In this document: positions 10,161 to 19,902 of the stretch, in pieces
Position numbering within the stretch: the first letter of the stretch is position 1
How the letters are laid out: each line of letters begins with the position of its first letter
Assembly (NCBI GenBank): GCA_035532035.1
Contig: DATKRS010000009.1
Coordinates: 1 to 64,000, forward strand
Direction: 5' to 3'
DNA length: 64,000 bases
From: Candidatus Dormiibacterota bacterium
GTDB lineage: Bacteria; Vulcanimicrobiota; Vulcanimicrobiia; Vulcanimicrobiales; Vulcanimicrobiaceae
Notes under the pieces: model-generated
What the model saw: the letters and a program-made list of their open reading frames with translations, nothing else
The model's database searches: none
What the model was told of the DNA's origin: nothing
Translations under genes and position numbers: made by a program

Positions 10161-12413
10161 TTACTTCAGCTCTTTTTCTACTTCTGCTCGTGCGAGGGGC
10201 AAAGCCACCGTAAAGGTCGTCCCCTCATCTTCTATAGACCGCACGCTCACCGTTCCCCGATGCGCGTCGACGATCTTTTTCGAGATGTAGAGGCCCACCC
10301 CCGAGCCGGCGATCCCCCGGCGACGGGCGTTGCTCGCCCGGCCGAAACGCGTGAAGAGCGCCGTCAGCTCGTCGCGAGGGATGCCGATTCCACGATCCGT
10401 GACGTCGATGCGCGCCTCGTTGCCCTCGGCATGCACGGCAACGTGCACCGGGCCTTCGGAGTACTTCAGCGCGTTTTGCACGACGTTGTCGATGACGTGG
10501 CGGAAGCGGTTCCCGTCGCAGCTCACGCTCACCGGCTCCGCAGGCAGCTCGAGCGTGACGCGCGCGCTCTCCCCTGCGACGGCGTGCACGCAACGCGCGA
10601 CGAACGCACCGAGATCGACGACGTTGCGCGCCAGCGAAAACCCTTCCGACTGCGTCTGTGCGAGAATCAGCGCATCCTCCGAAAGACGCACGAGCCGGTT
10701 CGTCTGTTCGAAGATGCGCTTCACTTCATCCACGTCGTGCTCGGCCTCGAGCAAGAGCTCGCAATAGCCGAGGATGACGGTGAGCGGGCCCTTGAAGTCG
10801 TGCGCGAGCATCGCGAGCAGGTCGTCCTTGAACTCATTCGACTCGTGCAACGCGCGGTTGGCGCGCTGCATGGCCTCGTACAGATCGAGGTTGCGCAGCG
10901 CCAGCGCGAGCAGCGCACCGAGCTCCTGCAGCAAGCGAAGATCGTCACGCGCGAAGCGCACCGGCCGGTTGCTCCCCACGATGAGGAACGCATCGATCGT
11001 GTCGCCGGAGAGATCCGACGCAGTACGCGAGAGCGGAATGACGACGTAACCCGGTCCGTCCGTCAAACGCTGCACGCGACGATCGTCGGTCGAGGCCGTC
11101 ATCGCCGGGCGCTGCGCGCGGTGCGTGAGGTCGAAGCCGCTCGCCGCGAGCGTCCGCTCGATATCCTGTCCGTACATCCCGACGCGCTCGTACGATGCGC
11201 CGTCCCAGCGCAGCACGCAGGTGCGGTCGGCGTGCACGAGCGTCGCCGCGAAACGGCACATCACGTCGGCGAGCGGCCGAAGCGCCGTATGGCTGAGAAT
11301 CGTACGCGCAGCCTCCGCCAGCGTCTCGCGCTCCTGCGCGCGGCGCAGCTCGCGCTCGTACGCGTACGCGTTCGTCAATGCGATCTCGAGATGCGAGCCG
11401 AGCGTGCGAAAGAACGTCGCGCGATCCTCGGGTGCCCATTCCGCGAGCCCGGAGTCTGACCGCACGATGAACGCCCCCCACAGCCGCGCCTCGGTTCGCA
11501 ACGCAACGAGCACGCCGCCCGCTTCGCCGAAGAGCGCACGGCGCGTATCCGCGGGCAGCAGCTCAGCGTCGGATGGGTCTTCCAGGGAGAGCTGCTGCTC
11601 CAGGCCGGCGCGCAGAATCGATGCCTCGGGCGTGAAACTGCTCGTCTCTCGCAGGCGTACCGCACGGCGCTCCAGCCTTTCGTCCTCGATCCCGTACGCC
11701 GCGCAATCAACGCCGAGCTCGTGCGACACCGTAACGACGAAGACGAGCAAGACCTCGTCCACGTATTGCGTGTCGCGCAGGATGCGCACGACGCGCTCGA
11801 GGGTCTCCGCTTGGCGGCGTCGCGCACGCTCCCGTTCGTAGAGCCGCGTGTTCGAGAGCGCGAGGCCTACGTGAAATGCGAGCACGCGCAGTGCGCCGAC
11901 ATCGGAATCGTCCAACGTTCGCCGTTCGTTGAAGACGAGCAGCATCGCGTCTTCGACGCGTCCGTCGACGATGAACGGCATCGCGATCGCGCTGCGCGCT
12001 CCGTCGCCGTACGCCGCCGCACGCTCAGGCAGGCGCTCGCGGCGAAGGGTCAAGCCGCTGAAGACCTTGCGCAGATCGCCGTCGATTGCAATTGACGTTG
12101 CAAGCGGAGCGCGTGACGTCGCTTCAGCGACGACGAGCGCGCGTGCGTCGGACGCGCCGCGCTCGTAGACGATGCAGCGATCGGCGTCGAACGCCGCGCG
12201 CACGCCTTCGGTGATTCCCGCCAGCAGCTCGCGCCGGTCGAGCGACTTGTGCAGCCGCTCGTTGACCATTGCGAGCAGACGACTCTCGCGCGACTGCCGC
12301 TCGGCAAGCTCCAGCGCTCCTGCGGTTTCGAGCATGCGCGAACAAACCTCTGCGATTGCCGCCGCTCGTTCTTCGGCGGTGGTCGCAATCGCGAGGCGCG
12401 TGAGCGCTGACAA
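10161..12413 (-). CDS. multi-GAF sensor histidine kinase
   Basis: Cytoplasmic two-component kinase of 750 residues with no membrane segment. At least three GAF-like sensor blocks fill residues 40-510. A dimerisation/phosphoacceptor helix (LAHDFKGPLTVILGY) carries the phosphorylatable His at about 528. It ends with an HATPase_c domain: N box NVVQNALKYS, G1 DRGIGIP, G2 GSGVGLYI. No response regulator is adjacent, so its partner is elsewhere. The start is a TTG at 12413, the first start codon after an in-frame TAA that is also the stop of the preceding lipoprotein. The AAGGAG site is unusually far (about 20 bases). The ligand is unknown. Confidence 0.9.
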   Translation of the reverse strand: MSALTRLAIATTAEERAAAIAEVCSRMLETAGALELAERQSRESRLLAMVNERLHKSLDRRELLAGITEGVRAAFDADRCIVYERGASDARALVVAEATSRAPLATSIAIDGDLRKVFSGLTLRRERLPERAAAYGDGARSAIAMPFIVDGRVEDAMLLVFNERRTLDDSDVGALRVLAFHVGLALSNTRLYERERARRRQAETLERVVRILRDTQYVDEVLLVFVVTVSHELGVDCAAYGIEDERLERRAVRLRETSSFTPEASILRAGLEQQLSLEDPSDAELLPADTRRALFGEAGGVLVALRTEARLWGAFIVRSDSGLAEWAPEDRATFFRTLGSHLEIALTNAYAYERELRRAQERETLAEAARTILSHTALRPLADVMCRFAATLVHADRTCVLRWDGASYERVGMYGQDIERTLAASGFDLTHRAQRPAMTASTDDRRVQRLTDGPGYVVIPLSRTASDLSGDTIDAFLIVGSNRPVRFARDDLRLLQELGALLALALRNLDLYEAMQRANRALHESNEFKDDLLAMLAHDFKGPLTVILGYCELLLEAEHDVDEVKRIFEQTNRLVRLSEDALILAQTQSEGFSLARNVVDLGAFVARCVHAVAGESARVTLELPAEPVSVSCDGNRFRHVIDNVVQNALKYSEGPVHVAVHAEGNEARIDVTDRGIGIPRDELTALFTRFGRASNARRRGIAGSGVGLYISKKIVDAHRGTVSVRSIEDEGTTFTVALPLARAEVEKELK

Positions 12414-12437
12414 TGAATCGATGGGTGCGGGTGCTCC

Positions 12438-13601
12438 TTACGGAACGAGGCCCAAACCGATCGGTACGCCCGGAGAAGTGTAGGTCCTCGACGGCGCCAC
12501 GTTGGCGGTTCCGCAGGTCGGTGAGATGCCGGTGAAGACGTACACGACGCCTGCGCCAGCCACCGTGGTATCCGCGACGTAGATGTTTCCGCTCGTGTCC
12601 ACCGCGACGTCCGTGGGCGCAAAGAGGTTCGTGCTCGTCCCGCTGATCTTACAGGACGGCGGCACGTTCTGCGTGCCGGTCAGCCCTGCCGGAAAGACGA
12701 GGATGCTGGGCGGCACCGAGATGCTGCCCTCATCGGATACATAGAGATTGCCGCTCGCGTCGAGCGCGATGCCGCTCGGCTGCGTGAGCCCGGTGAGCCC
12801 GCCCGCGAGCGTGAGCGTCGGCGCGAGATTCTCCGGCGTGGGCGTCGGGCTGGGCGTCGGAGATGGTGTGGGCGTCTGTCCCGACGGCGTCGGCGCGGGC
12901 GTCGCCGTGGGGGCAGGCGTCGCGGTCGCCACGGGCGTCGGCGTCGGACTCGGAACGACGAATGCTTCGACCGACGCGCCTTGGAGGTTGGTCACGTACG
13001 CCGTGTAGCCGTTCACCGCAACGCCACTCGGCACGTTCATTCCCGTGTTCGGTCCGGCGATGATCTGGCCGGGAACGATGCCGCCGGCACCGGCGTCGCC
13101 CGTCGCATAAACGAGGAGCTGGCTCTCGAACGGCGATCCCGCCGCTGGATTGACGTTTGCGATGACGACCTGTTTGTTCGTCGCGTCGATGGCGATGCCG
13201 CGCGGACGAACGACGCCATCGCTCGCTCCGCGAATAACGCCGATCGGAAGCACGTTTCCGGTTGCCAGCGATTCGATCTCGACGACGCTTGCCGCCTGCG
13301 TGCTCGCGTTGTAGTTGGTGACCCAGAGATTGTTGCTTCCGTCGAACGCCAAGTACTGCGGACCGTTGAGCTGGGTACTGCTGCCGCCGATCTGATTGAT
13401 GGGGCCTTTACCGGTTGCCTCGTTTGCCGCATACATCGAGATGCCGTTCTGCGTGCTGTTCGCCACGTAGAGCGTACCCTTAGGAAAGTTCGGGCCGATG
13501 TTCAAGCTAGAGGTCGTTCCCGTGTTGCCGGCGCACGCGGCCACGAGCGCGACCAGACACAGGGCAACCAGCCCATAGGTAAGCTTACGTGGCGTGTTCA
13601 C
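12438..13601 (-). CDS. NHL-like repeat lipoprotein with TP-rich linker
   Basis: 387-residue lipoprotein. The signal peptide ends in LVAAC (Cys23). The mature chain has strands of NHL/beta-propeller style: TLYVANS, NLWVTNY, GIAIDATNKQVVIANV, GNLYVSDEG, GNIYVADTT. A central low-complexity linker of PTPTPxATATPAP type (about residues 217-260) splits the propeller. It is related in style, not closely in sequence, to the two lipoproteins at 1.9 and 6.3 kb. It sits between a tiny membrane protein and the GAF kinase in one minus-strand series. Whether it senses or binds something for the kinase is only a guess. Confidence 0.8.
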   Translation of the reverse strand: MNTPRKLTYGLVALCLVALVAACAGNTGTTSSLNIGPNFPKGTLYVANSTQNGISMYAANEATGKGPINQIGGSSTQLNGPQYLAFDGSNNLWVTNYNASTQAASVVEIESLATGNVLPIGVIRGASDGVVRPRGIAIDATNKQVVIANVNPAAGSPFESQLLVYATGDAGAGGIVPGQIIAGPNTGMNVPSGVAVNGYTAYVTNLQGASVEAFVVPSPTPTPVATATPAPTATPAPTPSGQTPTPSPTPSPTPTPENLAPTLTLAGGLTGLTQPSGIALDASGNLYVSDEGSISVPPSILVFPAGLTGTQNVPPSCKISGTSTNLFAPTDVAVDTSGNIYVADTTVAGAGVVYVFTGISPTCGTANVAPSRTYTSPGVPIGLGLVP

Positions 13602-13785
13602 GAGGCCTCACGTTCAAGCGAGGGGCCGACTTTCCTTGAAAAGCGGCCGGGCCCGTGCGGTGCAGCCCCCTCCACGCGCCGAAAGCCACGCCAGCCACGA
13701 TGATTATCAGCACGAGCGCGACGACGATGCGCCTTCGCACGAGACGTCCGCGGCTCGATTCCGTATCGATGATGCTTCGAGGCAC
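13585..13785 (-). CDS. small single-helix membrane protein
   Basis: 66 residues: a basic N-terminus (RGRLVRRR), one hydrophobic helix (IVVALVLIIIVAGVAFGAW, about residues 20-38) and a short basic tail. It starts 12 bases after the deacetylase stop and overlaps the next lipoprotein start by 17 bases, so it fits the gene series. It has no recognisable family. The gap is otherwise unexplained, and the topology (basic in, helix, tail out) is credible, but it remains a weak call. Confidence 0.45.
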   Translation of the reverse strand: MPRSIIDTESSRGRLVRRRIVVALVLIIIVAGVAFGAWRGLHRTGPAAFQGKSAPRLNVRPREHAT

Positions 13786-13797
13786 TGTGCGGGCGGC

Positions 13798-14613
13798 TTA
13801 GATCGAACGGCGCACGGGATGGTTCACGGCCCCCGCTCCCAGATAGCGCAGCAGCTGCTGCACGGTTACGAATCGGTAGCCCGCTGCACGAAAGGCCTCC
13901 ACGATCGCAGGCAAGGCCTCGATCGTCGCGAGTTTACCGTTGTGCAGCAGCACGATATCAGGCCGCGTCGCGAAGTGCTCGACGTGAGCCACGATGCGTG
14001 CTGAAGGTATGGTGCGCCAATCGCCGCTATCGTCGGTCCAGAGAATCACGTGATAGCCGAGGCGCTGAGCGATGCGAAGCGTCTGCTCGGTGTACCGGCC
14101 GTGCGGCGGACGCATCATCCAATTGACGGAGGGGTCGTGCGTGAGGGCCCACAGCACGTCTCGGCCGCGAAGTATCTCGCTGCGCACGACCGCCGGCGTT
14201 TCGCGATCGAGATCGGGATGCGAGTACGTGTGATCGCCGATCTCGTTGCCCGCGGTCTCGATGCGCTGCGCCAGCTCCGGCCATTGCTCCGCATCGCGAC
14301 CGATGAGAAAGAACGTCGCCGGTATGTGGAGATCCCTGAGGCGGTCGAGTAGCAGCGGCGTGAAGATCGGATACGGACCGTCATCGAACGTCAGCGCCAC
14401 GAGACGGCTGCGCTCGCCAGGAACGATCGCTGGGCGCGAGTGGAGCGCACGATACAAGCGTGGTCCGAGCGCGCCTGAGAACTCTTTGTGGACGTTCATC
14501 GTCGGAGTGAGAATGGCTGCGGTACGGTTGCTCACGTGGAAGAACTCGCGCACGCCGAACGCCACCGCCGCGAGCGCGGCGGCCGCGGCAAGCACGAGCA
14601 CGGCTCGCTTCAT
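13798..14613 (-). CDS. polysaccharide deacetylase (NodB/CE4 domain)
   Basis: Probably removes N- or O-acetyl groups from a cell-wall or surface polysaccharide outside the membrane. A signal anchor (AVLVLAAAAALAAVAF) starts just after the ATG at 14613. The NodB motifs follow in order: LTFDDGP (general base and metal Asp), HTYSH (metal His pair), RPPHGRY (usually RPPYG), DSGDW and LLHNG (usually LLHD/LLHDG). The metal triad is complete; the last motif has Asn where Asp is common. The ATG overlaps the TGA of the upstream LytR-type gene as ATGA, so the two are probably translationally coupled and act in the same envelope pathway. Confidence 0.9.
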   Translation of the reverse strand: MKRAVLVLAAAAALAAVAFGVREFFHVSNRTAAILTPTMNVHKEFSGALGPRLYRALHSRPAIVPGERSRLVALTFDDGPYPIFTPLLLDRLRDLHIPATFFLIGRDAEQWPELAQRIETAGNEIGDHTYSHPDLDRETPAVVRSEILRGRDVLWALTHDPSVNWMMRPPHGRYTEQTLRIAQRLGYHVILWTDDSGDWRTIPSARIVAHVEHFATRPDIVLLHNGKLATIEALPAIVEAFRAAGYRFVTVQQLLRYLGAGAVNHPVRRSI

Positions 14614-15968
14614 TCCGGGCGCGCCAAATCGCGCCCGACGATGATCGTCACGTCGCTCGTCTGCGGCGAAGGAGATGCGCCCGCGTCGACGATGCTCACG
14701 TTTTGCCACGGTCCCGGCATGGCTTCGCGTACGCGAGCGCCGGCGAAGAGCACCGCCGAGTGCACCTGGATCTCCGACGTCGGGAGGTTGGTATTTGCTG
14801 CGTCGCCGATGTCGCCGATCTGAAATCCGGCCTTGCGCAGGTGCTCGGCGACGCGGTGCGCCGCGCCTTGCACGCCGCTGCCGTTCTCGACGTCAACGCG
14901 CAAGGTCGAGGGCGGAATTGCGGCAAGCGCCATCGTGCTCGGCGGTGCGGGCGTCGGCGTCGGCGGCGCGACGAGCATCGTTTGCACGAGCCTCGCCTTC
15001 GCGGCGTCGTCGGGAATGAGATCGTCGCCGTCGGCGAGCTGGACATCGCCGGTATACGGCACTTGCGTCGAGTGAAACTCCTTGGGCGTGATGTCGGCGT
15101 AGTAGTCGGCGATCGAAAGCATCTCGCTCTGCGTCAGGTTCGTGACGAGGTTTGCGTGAACGATGCCGATGAGCTGCCCCAAATGCAAGAGCGTCGAAAG
15201 CTTGTCCCCTTTGAGCTTTTCGAGCACGGCGCGCGCGACTTGCTGCTGGCGCATGATGCGGCATGGGTCGCTGCACCAGTCGTGCCGGAAGCGCGCGTAG
15301 CCGACCGCCTGTCCGCCGTTCAGATGCTGCATTCCCGGCTTCAAGTGGATGTGCAGGTGCCCCCACGTGTCGTCGTAGTCGATCGGTCCATTGACGCAGT
15401 GGTGCGGCGTCATGAGACAGTCGGAGTTCTTCACGTCCACGTTGACGCCGCCGATCGCATCGATAACTTCGCGCGCCGCGTTGATGCGAAGGACCGCGTA
15501 GCGGTCGAAGCCGGGAATGCCCAGGAACCCCGCGACGACGTGCTCGGCTTCCCGTGTGCCGCCGTCCGACTGCGCCTCGTTGATCTTGCGCCGGCTGCCG
15601 TCGGGGAACGTCGCGAGCATGTCGCGCGGCACGGAGAGCTCGTAGATGCGATGGTTCGCAAAATCGAAGTTGACCGCCCAGATGACGTCGCTTCGCGATT
15701 GCGACGAGAACGGCTGATCGGTCGCGGTGTAATCGTAGTCGAGGCCTTCCACGAGCACGAGCAGGTTCTGCTTGCCGAAGACCTGCTGCGGACTTGGGAT
15801 GAAGGCGCGCGACAACTCGATGAGCGGATTGTGCCTACCGATGACGATGTAGCCCGTGAGAACCGACGCCAGCCCGACGCAGACGAGCGCAGCGACGATC
15901 AGTGCCCGCCGCACGTTGCGCGGCGGCCTGCGGAAGAAACTGTTGCGTACCGCAAGATGCTTATTCAC
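14610..15968 (-). CDS. LytR-CpsA-Psr family protein with LytR_C domain
   Basis: Membrane-anchored enzyme of the family that transfers undecaprenyl-phosphate-linked polymers to peptidoglycan. An N-terminal basic stretch and one helix (ALIVAALVCVGLASVLTGYIVI) precede the LCP domain. Conserved pieces are RSDVIWAVNFD, SVPRDMLATFP with the family Arg, KINEAQ, IGGVNVDV and AVGYARFRHDW. The C-terminal 100 residues (LRVDVENGSGVQGAAHRV...) match the LytR_C domain. Start is a GTG at 15968 that overlaps the end of rimO. In diderms the physiological substrate of this family is poorly defined. Confidence 0.9.
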   Translation of the reverse strand: MNKHLAVRNSFFRRPPRNVRRALIVAALVCVGLASVLTGYIVIGRHNPLIELSRAFIPSPQQVFGKQNLLVLVEGLDYDYTATDQPFSSQSRSDVIWAVNFDFANHRIYELSVPRDMLATFPDGSRRKINEAQSDGGTREAEHVVAGFLGIPGFDRYAVLRINAAREVIDAIGGVNVDVKNSDCLMTPHHCVNGPIDYDDTWGHLHIHLKPGMQHLNGGQAVGYARFRHDWCSDPCRIMRQQQVARAVLEKLKGDKLSTLLHLGQLIGIVHANLVTNLTQSEMLSIADYYADITPKEFHSTQVPYTGDVQLADGDDLIPDDAAKARLVQTMLVAPPTPTPAPPSTMALAAIPPSTLRVDVENGSGVQGAAHRVAEHLRKAGFQIGDIGDAANTNLPTSEIQVHSAVLFAGARVREAMPGPWQNVSIVDAGASPSPQTSDVTIIVGRDLARPE

Positions 15969-17352
15969 CGACTATCTCCTCCGCACAAACGCGGCCGAGC
16001 GAATCGAAGGTTGCATGCCCTTCGATGACGACCTCGACGAACGTGCCCGCGCGCACCTCGCCCGTAAAGTAGATGCCACCGTCGACGCCCGGCGCTTCGC
16101 CTTCCGAGCGCCCGTACCAGGCCGACGCGCAACCCAAGCGTTCGCGAAGCGGGCTCCCGGCACGCAACGAGCGCCGCTCCTCTACGAGCACGCGCACGAC
16201 GCTTCCTACCCGCCGGGCGCGGGCGCGCTCGGACGCCCGACGCTGCGCTTCGCGCAATCGGACGAGGCGCCGCCGCCGCTCGCGTGGCGGAACGCTCTGC
16301 GCGAGCGATGCCGCGGGCGTTCCTTCCTCGGCGCTGTACTCGAAGAAGCCGACGCGATCGAGTTGCGCGCGCGCGAGCCACTCCTCCAGGTATGCGACGT
16401 GCTCCTCGCGCTCGCCCGGAAAGCCGACGATGAACGTCGAGCGCATCGTGACGCCGGGAATCTTCCGGCGAAACTCTTCTAGAATTTCGAGGTACCGCTC
16501 GCCGTTCGACGGCCGGCGCATCGCTCGCAGCATGTCGGGGTGCGCGTGCTGCAGCGGCATGTCCATGTAGTTGCAGACTTTCGGCAATGACGCGATCGCG
16601 TCGATGAGTTCTTCGTCGACAGTCGCGGGGTAGAGGTAGAGCAAGCGGATCCATTCGACGCCGTCGATCTCATGCAAGCGTCGCAACAACCGCGCGAGGC
16701 CACCGCGGCGGATGCCGCGATCGCGCCCCCACATCGACGTGTCCTGCGCGATGAGAACGAGCTCCTTTGCGCCGCCGCCGGCGAGCGCGCGCGCTTCGGC
16801 TAGGATCGAGTCTTCACTGCGACTACGAAAAGCGCCGCGTAGCGCCGGAATGATGCAGAAGGTGCACGGGTGATCGCATCCTTCGGCAATCTTGAGATAC
16901 GCCGTGGCGCGTGGCGTCGTCACGAGCCGAGGAAGGAACGCGTGCTCGGGCTCCTCCACGTACTCCGTGCGCACCGGCCGGGCGCCGCCGCGTGCTTGCG
17001 TCAGGATCTCGGCGATCGACGCGTACGCTCCGGTACCGACGATACCGTCGATCTCCGGGATCAGCTGCGCGAGCTGCTCACCGTAGCGCTGCGCGAGACA
17101 GCCGGCGACGATCAACTGCTGACCGGGCCGCTTGCGCTGCGCGTACTCGAGTATGCGCTCGGTGGACTCGGCCTTCGCCGGATCGATGAAGGCGCACGTG
17201 TTCACGATGATGGCGTCGGCGCGCTCGCTGTCGGGCTCGATCGCCCAGTCGGCAGCGCCGAGCTTCGCGAGCATCACCTCGCTGTCGACCAAGTTCTTTG
17301 CGCAGCCGAGGCTGATGAGGGAAACGCTAAGAGTTTGTCGAGCTTGGGCCAT
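15961..17352 (-). CDS. rimO: ribosomal protein S12 methylthiotransferase RimO
   Basis: Radical-SAM enzyme that adds a methylthio group to an aspartate of ribosomal protein S12. Diagnostic RimO text SLGCAKNLVDSE gives the first Cys of the N-terminal cluster. Further cluster Cys lie in VNTCAFI and VAGCLAQRYG, and the radical-SAM motif is CDHPCTFC. MDMPLQHAHPDMLRAMRR and IVGFPGE are typical, and the C-terminus is TRAM-like. The MiaB alternative is less likely because of the KNLVDSE signature. Start is placed at ATG 17352 just before AQARQTLSVSLISLG; a longer frame to 17433 is possible. It overlaps the LytR-type gene downstream. Confidence 0.93.
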   Translation of the reverse strand: MAQARQTLSVSLISLGCAKNLVDSEVMLAKLGAADWAIEPDSERADAIIVNTCAFIDPAKAESTERILEYAQRKRPGQQLIVAGCLAQRYGEQLAQLIPEIDGIVGTGAYASIAEILTQARGGARPVRTEYVEEPEHAFLPRLVTTPRATAYLKIAEGCDHPCTFCIIPALRGAFRSRSEDSILAEARALAGGGAKELVLIAQDTSMWGRDRGIRRGGLARLLRRLHEIDGVEWIRLLYLYPATVDEELIDAIASLPKVCNYMDMPLQHAHPDMLRAMRRPSNGERYLEILEEFRRKIPGVTMRSTFIVGFPGEREEHVAYLEEWLARAQLDRVGFFEYSAEEGTPAASLAQSVPPRERRRRLVRLREAQRRASERARARRVGSVVRVLVEERRSLRAGSPLRERLGCASAWYGRSEGEAPGVDGGIYFTGEVRAGTFVEVVIEGHATFDSLGRVCAEEIVGE

Positions 17353-17457
17353 TTCCGGATTCCGGCGCCGCATTTTGTTCGAAGACGAGGCGCGATGAGG
17401 GAGCGAAGCCGTAGCTTCGTGACCGATGAGCAACGAAGTATTCGGGCAAAAGGCGAC

Positions 17458-17497
17458 CCGGAGACGGGAATGCGCCTACGTCCGACAGACTCCTAGG
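17458..17497 (+). repeat. 40-base dispersed repeat, copy A
   Basis: Matches 21062-21101 at 36 of 40 positions (begins CCGGAGACGGGAATGCGCCT, ends CTAGG). It lies between the yajQ stop and the rimO start. Its right-hand 24 bases also resemble, on the opposite strand, 32802-32825. Confidence 0.75.
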
Positions 17498-17503
17498 CAT
17501 GCG

Positions 17504-17995
17504 TTAGCGATAGTTGACGAACTGCAGCGGCAGCTCGAAATCCATCGTCGAGAGCGTGGCGATGACGCGCTGGAGATCGTCCTTGCTCTTGCCCGACACG
17601 CGAATCTGCTCGTCTTGATACTGCACGGTGACCTTCGCCTTGAGTCCCTTGATCTTCTCGACGAGCTCTCTCCCTTTGTCTTTGGGAATGCCCGAGCGCA
17701 GCGTGATAACCCGGCGCACGGTGCCGCTCGCAGCCGGCTCCAGTGCGCCGACTTCAAAGGCTTTGATGTCGACGCCGCGCTTGACCGCTTTTGACTGAAT
17801 GATATCGACGACGTTGCGCATCTTCATTTCGTCGTCCGAGACGACGGTGATCGACTTCGCATCGTTTTCGATCGTCGTTTTCGAGTTCTTGAAATCGAAG
17901 CGGTTCGCGATCTCGCGGCGCGCTTGATTTAGGGCATTGTCTAACTCTTGCCCGTCGACTCGTGAAACCACGTCAAATGAGGATTCGCTCGGCAT
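17504..17995 (-). CDS. yajQ: YajQ family nucleotide-binding protein
   Basis: 163 residues, the usual length of the family, which has two ferredoxin-like folds and binds nucleotides; in some bacteria it has been reported to bind cyclic di-GMP. Family text is plain: SFDVVSRVDGQELDNALNQARREIA, NRFDFKNS, FEVGALEPAASGTVRR and KDDLQRVIATL. Its ATG is directly adjacent to the stop of the rodZ-like gene upstream on the same strand, so the two are likely co-transcribed. Role in this organism is unknown. Confidence 0.93.
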   Translation of the reverse strand: MPSESSFDVVSRVDGQELDNALNQARREIANRFDFKNSKTTIENDAKSITVVSDDEMKMRNVVDIIQSKAVKRGVDIKAFEVGALEPAASGTVRRVITLRSGIPKDKGRELVEKIKGLKAKVTVQYQDEQIRVSGKSKDDLQRVIATLSTMDFELPLQFVNYR

Positions 17996-18781
17996 CTATG
18001 AGGCAAAACTCCGCTCGACGACTTGTCCGGCCGCACCCATCTTCCCGAGGTCTTGCCCATCGAGCACCAGGTCGGCAGCCCCTGCGTTCCCGACGCGAAC
18101 GTCGATGTTCCTTCCGGTGAACGTCTTGACGGTGCCGGCCGCGAAGGTTCCTTCGCTCGCCACGGCGCCGTCGACGGCGACCTCGATCCAGCATAACCCC
18201 GTTAGGCGCAGCGTGACGACGTGGGCACCGGATGCAAGTGGGCCGGCACTCGGTGGCGCGCTGCCGCTCGGTGGCGCGCTGCCGCTCGGTAGCGCGCTCG
18301 GTGAGAGGCTCGGCATCGCCGCTGCAGCAGCCGGCAGCGGCGAGGCGGGCGGCAGCGGCGAGGCCGTCGCCAAGAAAGCAACCGGCGACGGCTTCGGAAG
18401 CGTCAGCTCGTTGTACACCACGAACGCGATGAGAATGACGGCGACCAGCGACGCGATCCAGATCAGCGGCGAGAGCTGCAGGCCGCGGTGCCCGCCGGCG
18501 CGCTCGATGTCCGCGAGATCGCCCCGCGCCGGCACGATGGCCCCGCGCTCGCCCTCTCCGAGATTGAACGCTGCGACGGCCTCCTCGGCATCGAGCCCGA
18601 GGAAGCGCGCGTACGTGCGCAAGAAGCCGCGAATGTAGATCGGGGCACCGATCTCGCTCCAGGCTTCGTTCTCGATCGCGGCAAGATAGACGGCACGAAT
18701 CCGAATCTGTTCGGCAACCTCAGCGATAGCGAGGCCGCGGGCTTCCCTCGCGGCACGAAATCGCTGACCGAGCGCCGGCAT
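17996..18781 (-). CDS. RodZ-like membrane protein with HTH and DUF4115
   Basis: 261 residues from the ATG at 18781 (AGAGA just upstream). Residues 1-70 are a Cro/C1-type helix-turn-helix ([24 protein letters not shown], then [10 protein letters not shown] and [15 protein letters not shown]), as in RodZ, which links MreB to the cell wall. One membrane helix ([18 protein letters not shown]) follows near residue 112. Then comes a Ser/Pro/Ala-rich linker with [11 protein letters not shown] repeats, and a periplasmic beta-rich DUF4115 domain ([13 protein letters not shown]). MreB is not in the window, so the cell-shape role is by family. Confidence 0.88.
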   Translation of the reverse strand: MPALGQRFRAAREARGLAIAEVAEQIRIRAVYLAAIENEAWSEIGAPIYIRGFLRTYARFLGLDAEEAVAAFNLGEGERGAIVPARGDLADIERAGGHRGLQLSPLIWIASLVAVILIAFVVYNELTLPKPSPVAFLATASPLPPASPLPAAAAAMPSLSPSALPSGSAPPSGSAPPSAGPLASGAHVVTLRLTGLCWIEVAVDGAVASEGTFAAGTVKTFTGRNIDVRVGNAGAADLVLDGQDLGKMGAAGQVVERSFAS

Positions 18782-18826
18782 CGTCTCTTCTGTTATACTC
18801 GGTGCAATGTTATCCTGGTGCAGCAA

Positions 18827-19897
18827 ATGAGCAAGCAGCGCGTCGTCGCGGCGATGAGCGGCGGCGTCGACTCCGCGGTCGCAGCCGGCCTTTTGGTGGA
18901 ATCGGGCTACGACGTCGTGGGCGTGACGATGAAGATGTACGAGCCCACGCGGCCCGCGCATGCGAAAAGCTGTTGCGGCGTCGACGACTTCGACGACGCG
19001 CGCGCGAGCGCCGCGGCATTGGGGATTCCGCATTACGTCCTCGATTTCAAGGAGGCGTTCCGTCGCGGGGTCGTCGCGCGTTTCGTCGACGACTACGTGC
19101 ACGGGCGCACGCCGAACCCGTGCGTCTCGTGCAACAACTACGTGAAGCTTGGAACGCTCGCGCGCTACGCCCGGCAGCTCGGCGCGGCACACGTTGCAAC
19201 CGGGCACTACGCGCGCCTCGAGCATCGCGTCGACGGCCCGCATCTCTTCCGCAACGCGCACGAAAAGGACCAGGCGTATGCGCTCGCGCAGGTGTCGCCC
19301 GAGCAGCTTTCGATGCTGCTTCTGCCGCTCGGAGAGCTCGATAAGCCGGCGACGCGGGCGCACGCGCGCAGGCTGGGCCTACCGGTGCACGACAAACGAG
19401 AGTCGCAAGACATCTGCTTCGTCGAAGGCGGCGACTACCGCGATCTGCTCGCACGCTTGAACCCCGGCATTGATCGCCGCGGCGACGTCGTGAACGCGGG
19501 CGGAGATCGCGTGGGAACGCACGCCGGCGTCGCGCGCTACACGATCGGCCAGCGCGCCCGAATTGCCGATGCAGGCAGCGCGCGATACGTCACGCGCATC
19601 GACGCGGCGTCGAACACGATAACGATCGGGCGGGAGGAAGAGCTGCTCTCCGGCGCGCTCGTCGCCCGCGAGGTCAGCCTCATACGGCCGGAGCGTTTGC
19701 GCGAGCGGCAGACACCGGTCCGCGCGATGATCCGCTATCGCGCCGCCCCGGTCGCGGCCCAGGCAAGCATAGACGGCGACCGGCTCGAACTCGCCTTCGA
19801 GGCGCCGCAGCGAGCCGTCGCGCCCGGGCAGCTCGTCGCGCTCCTGGACTGCGGCACTGACGAAGTGCTGGGAGGCGCAACGATCGCCGCGAAGTAG
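18827..19897 (+). CDS. mnmA: tRNA 2-thiouridylase MnmA
   Basis: Thiolates uridine-34 of Lys, Glu and Gln tRNAs using ATP and a sulfur relay. PP-loop [13 protein letters not shown] near residue 11, [27 protein letters not shown] with the first catalytic Cys, TGHYAR, KDQAYAL and the second catalytic Cys in SQDICFV are all present. Length of 356 residues is typical. The ATG at 18827 is divergent from the rodZ-like gene with 45 bases between. Five bases after its stop begins the serpin gene, so the two may share a transcript although no functional link is known. Confidence 0.96.
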   Translation: MSKQRVVAAMSGGVDSAVAAGLLVESGYDVVGVTMKMYEPTRPAHAKSCCGVDDFDDARASAAALGIPHYVLDFKEAFRRGVVARFVDDYVHGRTPNPCVSCNNYVKLGTLARYARQLGAAHVATGHYARLEHRVDGPHLFRNAHEKDQAYALAQVSPEQLSMLLLPLGELDKPATRAHARRLGLPVHDKRESQDICFVEGGDYRDLLARLNPGIDRRGDVVNAGGDRVGTHAGVARYTIGQRARIADAGSARYVTRIDAASNTITIGREEELLSGALVAREVSLIRPERLRERQTPVRAMIRYRAAPVAAQASIDGDRLELAFEAPQRAVAPGQLVALLDCGTDEVLGGATIAAK

Positions 19898-19902
19898 ACG
19901 GC

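Noticed and set aside
14703-16028. A 441-codon plus-strand frame opposite the LytR-CpsA-Psr gene.
   Set aside because: The minus-strand protein has all family motifs; the plus frame has none.
18782-18826. Divergent promoters between the rodZ-like gene and mnmA (TATACT at about 18793).
   Set aside because: A -10-like box is visible, but no -35 box at proper spacing on either strand, so it is not called.
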